Shown here one piece after another: positions 59,627 to 64,000 of a DNA stretch of 64,000 nt. The stretch is from DAIQNV01 sp038748775 (GTDB lineage: Bacteria; Planctomycetota; Phycisphaerae; Phycisphaerales; UBA1924). The stretch spans positions 1-64,000 of the forward strand of contig JBCDIT010000001.1 of NCBI GenBank assembly GCA_038748775.1. The letters are read 5' to 3'. Each line of letters begins with the position of its first letter. Positions within the stretch are counted from its first letter, which is position 1. A program made the position numbers and the translations under genes. The notes under the pieces were generated by a model. It was not told where the DNA came from and ran no database searches. It saw nothing but the letters and a program-made list of their open reading frames with translations.

Positions 59627-60067
59627 GCGAACACCTCCTTGGCATCGCGAGACCGGGGCGCGGGACCTTCACCGCCCGGGACTCGGAACCAACTGGCTGG
59701 AAAGTTACCATTCGCGTCCACCAGTGTCGCCCATCAACCGCTATCGCCTGCCCGCTACAGACCGATCGATCGGCGTGATCTGATCTTGTGGGCCGCACAG
59801 GGTGGGACACCGCTGACCTCTTCGGAGCGTGATTCGACGCCAGACGTCACGAACGTCCGGTCACTCGCCGATACGAGCCCCATCGGACGCCGTTGCCATC
59901 GAAGGAAGCTCGGCGCCCGAGACCAGGCAGAACCGCACCCCGAATCGTGGTGCATGCCTGCCTTCGTAGGCAAGCCCTGGTTTGACAAACCGGGGAGCAG
60001 CCGTAGCCTTCCCAGCGTTCCCAAGTGTCCCGGATTCAGAATTGAAACCTACCTATACGAGGGCTTC
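59627..60067. other. Divergent intergenic region before rmlA
   Basis: About 440 bases between the beta-helix start and rmlA. Holds a candidate plus-strand promoter (59982-60009) and a GAGGG four bases before rmlA. An open frame continuous with rmlA runs through it, but no conserved protein is encoded there. Confidence 0.5.
59982..60009 (+). promoter_or_regulatory. Candidate sigma-70 promoter of rmlADBC
   Basis: TTGACA (59982-59987), 16 bases, then TAGCCT (60004-60009). The -35 is perfect and the -10 weak; it lies about 59 bases before the rmlA ATG. Placement is sensible, proof is lacking. Confidence 0.35.
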
Positions 60068-60823
60068 ATGAAAGGTGTGATTCTCGCAGGCGGGCTCGGC
60101 TCGAGACTCCGTCCGATGACGCTCGTGACGAACAAACACCTTCTTCCGGTGTACGACCGGCCAATGGTGTATTACCCCATCCAAACCCTGCTCAATGCCG
60201 CGATCGACGAAATCCTCGTTGTCACCGGAGGCGAGCACGCCGGCGATTTCCTAAAGCTCCTAAAGAACGGCAAACAACTTGGCATAAAGCACTTAGAATA
60301 CGCCTACCAAGAAGGCGAGGGCGGCATCGCCGACGCTCTGAAACTCGCCGAGGACTTCGCCGACGGCCAGAAGATCTGCGTCGTGCTGGGCGACAACCTC
60401 ATCCAGCACAACATCCGCCAAGCCGCTTCCGAGTTTTACGTGCAGGCGTCCGGCGCGAGGATCCTCCTGAAGCAGGTCCCCGATCCGCAGCGGTTCGGCG
60501 TGATCGAATTCGAGGGCGAGGTCGGGGGGTCCCCGATCAAGCAGATCATCGAGAAGCCGAGCGACCCACCGAGCGATTACGCCGTCACCGGGATCTACTT
60601 CTACGACGCCACCGTCTTCGACATCGCCAACGAGCAACGCCCCAGCGATCGCGGCGAGCTCGAGATCACCGACGTCAACAACGCCTACCTCGAACGCGGC
60701 GATCTCAAATACAACCTGCTCGACGGTTGGTGGACCGATGCCGGCACCATCGAGAGCCTCCACCGCGCGTCAACCCTCGTCGCCGAAGGCGGCGCCAATA
60801 ACGTCCAAGACGGCGCTCGCTGA
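60068..60823 (+). CDS. rmlA: Glucose-1-phosphate thymidylyltransferase (short RmlA type)
   Basis: 251 residues; ATG 60068 is chosen because the family begins MKGVILAGGLGSRLRPMT at this point. Motifs: GGLGSRLRP nucleotide loop, TNKHLLPVYDRPMVYYPI, VVLGDNLIQ (metal Asp) and KQIIEKPSDPPSDYAVTGIY, ending with GGWWTDAGT-like GWWTDAGTIESLH. It makes dTDP-glucose from dTTP and glucose-1-phosphate. Shorter than classical RmlA (about 290) but typical of the short branch. First gene of rmlADBC. Confidence 0.9.
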   Translation: MKGVILAGGLGSRLRPMTLVTNKHLLPVYDRPMVYYPIQTLLNAAIDEILVVTGGEHAGDFLKLLKNGKQLGIKHLEYAYQEGEGGIADALKLAEDFADGQKICVVLGDNLIQHNIRQAASEFYVQASGARILLKQVPDPQRFGVIEFEGEVGGSPIKQIIEKPSDPPSDYAVTGIYFYDATVFDIANEQRPSDRGELEITDVNNAYLERGDLKYNLLDGWWTDAGTIESLHRASTLVAEGGANNVQDGAR

Positions 60824-60844
60824 CACCTGACCGGGAACGAGACG

Positions 60845-61714
60845 ATGACAGGATTCAACCGCATCGGAATCCTCGGCGCCAACGGGATGCTCGGACGCGC
60901 CGTGGCTGAGCGGTGCCAGACCCTGGGCATCGAGCCCCGCCTACTCAGCGAAACCGATATCGATCTGAGCCGGCCGTTCAAGGACTCGGTCGTTCGTGAA
61001 CTCGACGTCGACGCCGTGATGAACTGCGCCGCGTGGACCGACGTGGACGGCGCCGAATCCGCCGAAGACCAGGCGACTGTGATCAACGGTGAAGGCGTCG
61101 GGAGGCTCGCTAAGGCGTGCGCCGTCGCCGGTGTCCCGATCGTTCACTACAGCACCGACTACGTCTTCGACGGCCGAGCGACCTCCCCATACGCGACCGA
61201 TCACCCCCGCGACCCTCTCAACGCCTACGGCCGCTCGAAGGCCGTCGGTGAAATAGCCCTCGAGCAGAGCGACGCCGATTGGCTTTGCGTCCGAACGAGT
61301 TGGCTCTACGCCCCCTGGGGCAAGAACTTCGTGCTCACCATGGCCAAGCTGCTCCCGGAGCGTGACGACCTAAAGGTTGTCGACGACCAGGTCGGCCGCC
61401 CCACGTCCGCAAGACAGCTCGCTGAACGCTCGATCGCGATGCTCCGACAAGGTTTCCGAGGCATGGCCCACGGCACCGACGGAGGCGAATGCTCTTGGCA
61501 CGAATTCGCGTGCGCTATCGCGGACAGCGTCGGCGTTGAAACAAGGCCGGCCTCCTGCGGCTCGGACGCGTTCCCAAGACCCGCGAAGAGGCCCGCCTAC
61601 AGCGTTCTGGATATCAGAGCATCGGACGATGCCCTCGGCCCAGCCCGTCCCTGGACGGACGAACTCGCATCGGTGCTCCGTGAAGCATCGCGATCGAACG
61701 GAGTACAGGCGTGA
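60845..61714 (+). CDS. rmlD: dTDP-4-dehydrorhamnose reductase
   Basis: 289 residues, 21 bases after rmlA. SDR fold: IGILGANGMLGRAVAE nucleotide motif, VMNCAAWTDVDGAE, VHYSTDYVFDGR (Ser-Thr of the SDR triad region) and PLNAYGRSKAVGE (YxxxK). Final step to dTDP-L-rhamnose using NAD(P)H. Overlaps rmlB by four bases (GTGA). Confidence 0.9.
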   Translation: MTGFNRIGILGANGMLGRAVAERCQTLGIEPRLLSETDIDLSRPFKDSVVRELDVDAVMNCAAWTDVDGAESAEDQATVINGEGVGRLAKACAVAGVPIVHYSTDYVFDGRATSPYATDHPRDPLNAYGRSKAVGEIALEQSDADWLCVRTSWLYAPWGKNFVLTMAKLLPERDDLKVVDDQVGRPTSARQLAERSIAMLRQGFRGMAHGTDGGECSWHEFACAIADSVGVETRPASCGSDAFPRPAKRPAYSVLDIRASDDALGPARPWTDELASVLREASRSNGVQA

Positions 61715-62748
61715 AGAAAGTCCTCGTCACCGGCGGCGCCGGGTTCATCGGTTCCAACCTGATCGCCCGAATGCTCGCGACCCACGACGGCTACGACGTC
61801 ACCGTCCTCGACAACCTGTCGTACTCCGCGAACCTCGAGAACCTTGCCCGGTTCGAGGACAACCCGCGCTACGCCTTCGTCAAAGCCGACGTCTCCGACC
61901 AGGACGCGATGATGGCCCAGGTCAGCGGGTTCGACGCCGTGCTGCACCTCGCGGCAGAGAGCCACGTCGATCGGTCCATCATGGACCCAGGACCGTTCGT
62001 CACGTCGAACGCCGTCGGAACGCAGCGCCTGCTCGAGGCTTGGCGCCGAGGCCCGGGCGCCGATGGCCTGCCCTTCGTTCTCGTGAGCACAGACGAGGTC
62101 TACGGGAGCCTGCCCCTCGACGAACCCGACAAGCGCTTCACCGAAGAATCCCCCATCGAACCCAGCAGCGCGTACTCCGCGAGCAAAGCCGCCGGAGATC
62201 TCTTCGGGCGGGCCTACCACCACACCTTCGGGCTCAACGTCGTCACCACGCGCTGCTCGAACAACTTCGGTCCGTACCAGTTCCCAGAGAAAGTCATCCC
62301 GCTCTTCGTCACCAATCTCCTCGAGGGACGCAAGGTCCCGGTGTACGGAGACGGCAAGAACGTCCGCGACTGGATCCATGTCGATGACCATGCCGAGGGC
62401 ATCCTGGCAGCCCTAGAGAAAGGCAGGCCCGGTGAGGTGTACAACCTCGGCGCCGACAACGAACGCACCAATCTCGAACTGACCCGATCGCTGCTCGCCA
62501 TCCTCGGGCTCGGCGAAGACATGATCGAGTACGTCACCGACCGCCCAGGACACGACCGGCGTTACGCCATCGACTCGTCCAAGGCCGCCGAACATCTCGG
62601 CTGGAAGGCGACCCGCTCGGCGTGGCCCGACGCCCTCGAGCAAACTGTCGCTTGGTACAAGGACAACCCCGAGTGGTGGCAGCGCGTCAAGAGCGGCGCC
62701 TACCGCGACTACTACGCCGAGCAATACGGCGCAAGGGTCAACGGGTAA
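61711..62748 (+). CDS. rmlB: dTDP-glucose 4,6-dehydratase
   Basis: 345 residues from a GTG overlapping the rmlD stop. VLVTGGAGFIGSNLI (NAD), LDNLSYSANLENLA, HLAAESHVDRSI, FVLVSTDEVYGSL (Asp-Glu acid/base pair of the dehydratase), PSSAYSASKAAGD (YxxxK). Converts dTDP-glucose to dTDP-4-keto-6-deoxyglucose. Confidence 0.93.
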   Translation: MKKVLVTGGAGFIGSNLIARMLATHDGYDVTVLDNLSYSANLENLARFEDNPRYAFVKADVSDQDAMMAQVSGFDAVLHLAAESHVDRSIMDPGPFVTSNAVGTQRLLEAWRRGPGADGLPFVLVSTDEVYGSLPLDEPDKRFTEESPIEPSSAYSASKAAGDLFGRAYHHTFGLNVVTTRCSNNFGPYQFPEKVIPLFVTNLLEGRKVPVYGDGKNVRDWIHVDDHAEGILAALEKGRPGEVYNLGADNERTNLELTRSLLAILGLGEDMIEYVTDRPGHDRRYAIDSSKAAEHLGWKATRSAWPDALEQTVAWYKDNPEWWQRVKSGAYRDYYAEQYGARVNG

Positions 62749-62781
62749 CCCACGACGGGCGATCCCCCCAGGAGAGTTCCG

Positions 62782-63339
62782 ATGCCAATCGAAACCGTCG
62801 AACGGGTCCTGGGCGATGTCCTCATCATCACCCCCAAACGCTTCGGCGACGAACGCGGCTTGTTCTGTGAGACCTACTCCGCCAAAGACCTCGTATCGCA
62901 CGGCGTCGAGACGACCTTCGTGCAAGACAACCACGCGTACTCCGGCGAGATCAACACCATCCGAGGTCTTCACTTCCAGGCCCCACCCGCTGCGCAAGCC
63001 AAGCTGCTCCGTGTCACACGCGGCGCCGTCCTCGACGTCGTCGTCGACATCCGACCAGACTCAGCCACCTTCGGCCAGCACGCCTCGATCGAACTCAGCG
63101 CCGAGAACTGGCGACAGGTCTTCGTTCCGCGAGGATTCGCCCACGGCTATCGAACCCTCACGCCCGAATCTGAGGTGATCTACAAGGTAGATGGGTTCTA
63201 CAGCCGCGAGCACGAGGGCGGGCTGCAATGGAACGACCCCCGCCTCGCGATCGATTGGCAGATCGGTGATGAGACACCGATTGTCAACGAGCGCGACGCG
63301 TCGTGGCCGCGTTTCGAAGGCTTCACGTCGCCGTTCTGA
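62782..63339 (+). CDS. rmlC: dTDP-4-dehydrorhamnose 3,5-epimerase
   Basis: 185 residues with AGGAGA before the ATG. Cupin fold: DERGLFCETYSAKD, VQDNHAYSGEINTIRGLHFQ (His of the catalytic dyad), VLDVVVDIRPDSATFG, VPRGFAHGYRTLTPESEVIY (Tyr). Second-last step in making dTDP-L-rhamnose; completes the A-D-B-C gene set. Confidence 0.92.
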   Translation: MPIETVERVLGDVLIITPKRFGDERGLFCETYSAKDLVSHGVETTFVQDNHAYSGEINTIRGLHFQAPPAAQAKLLRVTRGAVLDVVVDIRPDSATFGQHASIELSAENWRQVFVPRGFAHGYRTLTPESEVIYKVDGFYSREHEGGLQWNDPRLAIDWQIGDETPIVNERDASWPRFEGFTSPF

Positions 63340-63341
63340 TC

Positions 63342-63830
63342 TCAGCGAGAACGACGCATCACCACCCAGCCCAGCCCAGCGAAGGCAAGAGCGGCCGGGA
63401 CCGGCAGCGGAACGGGCGTAAACGGAAGCGTCTGATCGGTCGAGTACGAGGAAGCAAACGGGGTGCTCGACCACTGCGCGATCGACATGTCGCTCTCGCG
63501 AGCAGTGATCGAACGGGTCGTCGTCACGACGCTTACGAGACCCGAGAAGTCGAGACCAAGGTCGTCGAGGCTTGGGTCGAACGTCGTGTCCAGACCCAAG
63601 CCGAACCCACCAAGGCGAGCAACACCAGAACCAGCCAGGCCAACTCGATCTCCGAGCGGAGAGAGCTTCGAGGAGGCGTAACCCGAGAGGCGATCAACAC
63701 TGAGAACAGACGGCGCAACGCTCTGATCAAAACCGACCCCGACCGTAACCGACGTTGGTCCAGCAAAGGCCACGCCTGCCGAACCAAGCAGCCCAATCAA
63801 GACTCTAATTTCAGAACCGTTGCGAAGCAT
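63342..63830 (-). CDS. Small PEP-CTERM-like exported protein
   Basis: 162 residues from ATG 63830 (a GTG precedes it). Signal peptide IRVLIGLLGSAGVAFAG; Gly/Leu/Ser-rich body with short glycine repeats; tail TPVPLPVPAALAFAGLGWVV followed by MRRSR, i.e. motif, hydrophobic helix, basic end of a PEP-CTERM-like sorting signal. Convergent with rmlC (two bases between stops). Such small sorting-tail proteins are thought to be exosortase substrates linked to EPS; function unknown. Confidence 0.65.
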   Translation of the reverse strand: MLRNGSEIRVLIGLLGSAGVAFAGPTSVTVGVGFDQSVAPSVLSVDRLSGYASSKLSPLGDRVGLAGSGVARLGGFGLGLDTTFDPSLDDLGLDFSGLVSVVTTTRSITARESDMSIAQWSSTPFASSYSTDQTLPFTPVPLPVPAALAFAGLGWVVMRRSR

Positions 63831-64000
63831 CACTCTACCACTCTCTTCCCGAAAACCAACCCACGCCGGATCGTAGACCCACTGCAGAGCTGATCAAGAC
63901 TGGGAACGCAGACCGGACACACCGATCACGCGCCTATGTCCAGTTGACACCTAAACCTACGCGTGAAAAACGGCTCGGATGGCGACCAGGGTATGGAATT

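Noticed and set aside
1..64000. CRISPR arrays, prophage, transposases, restriction or toxin-antitoxin systems
   Set aside because: No regularly spaced repeats and no recognisable nuclease, integrase, transposase or toxin motifs were found on either strand.

Overview
The window looks like a chromosomal stretch of a marine Planctomycetota bacterium, most likely class Phycisphaerae (order Phycisphaerales). DNA is GC-rich and densely coding. Lineage clues seen in the sequence: three proteins ending in the paired 'PFGxxDLxDxxAF ... AGCP' tail (GC-type dockerin), short PEP-CTERM-like tails (VPAPG or VPLP, hydrophobic stretch, Arg-rich end), a TTG-started ECF-type sigma factor overlapping a membrane Ser/Thr kinase, a Tat-exported Gfo/Idh/MocA plus TIM-barrel operon, a VPS10/sortilin-like giant propeller, and planctomycete-style pseudopilin remains. 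No rRNA, tRNA, CRISPR array, transposase, phage or defence genes were seen.

Layout. 0-5 kb: kinase-tail fragment, secreted seven-repeat WD40 protein, PEP-CTERM-like secreted protein, Ser/Thr kinase and sigma factor. 5.3-22 kb: an island of exported peptidases and propellers: two paralogous trypsin-fold proteases with thermolysin-type propeptides and dockerin tails, an FG-GAP propeller, a tricorn-protease homologue, a tandem M14 pair (the first lacking its catalytic residues) and a VPS10-like propeller. 22.5-31 kb: nitrilase-family amidohydrolase, ApbE flavin transferase, an FGE-like protein and four Tat-signal sugar-metabolism proteins in one operon, then a two-RCK potassium channel. 31-35 kb: a rearrangement scar where two 5'-truncated genes meet head to head, then a divergent nucleoside transporter/uridine kinase pair. 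35-40 kb: a secreted esterase-GH16 fusion and a secreted GH13 enzyme.

40.6-63.3 kb is a polysaccharide assembly locus: a minus-strand run (polymerase/ligase-like membrane protein, several GT2s, a GT2-GT4 fusion, WecG/TagA-like transferase, a GT-A-like protein, sulfotransferase), a divergent plus-strand run (two GT4s and a Wzx-like flippase), two more GT4s, a malectin/beta-helix protein, and rmlADBC for dTDP-L-rhamnose. The product is inferred to be a rhamnose-containing, possibly sulfated surface polysaccharide. No initiating phosphoglycosyltransferase or Wza/Wzc export machinery is present here.

Outside known families, the clearest new structure is a dispersed ~133-bp repeat with conserved, partly covarying hairpins. 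It occurs three times (8081, 40537, 54505), each copy placed at gene 3' ends and overlapping a stop codon. The last 170 bases of the window show no recognisable gene.
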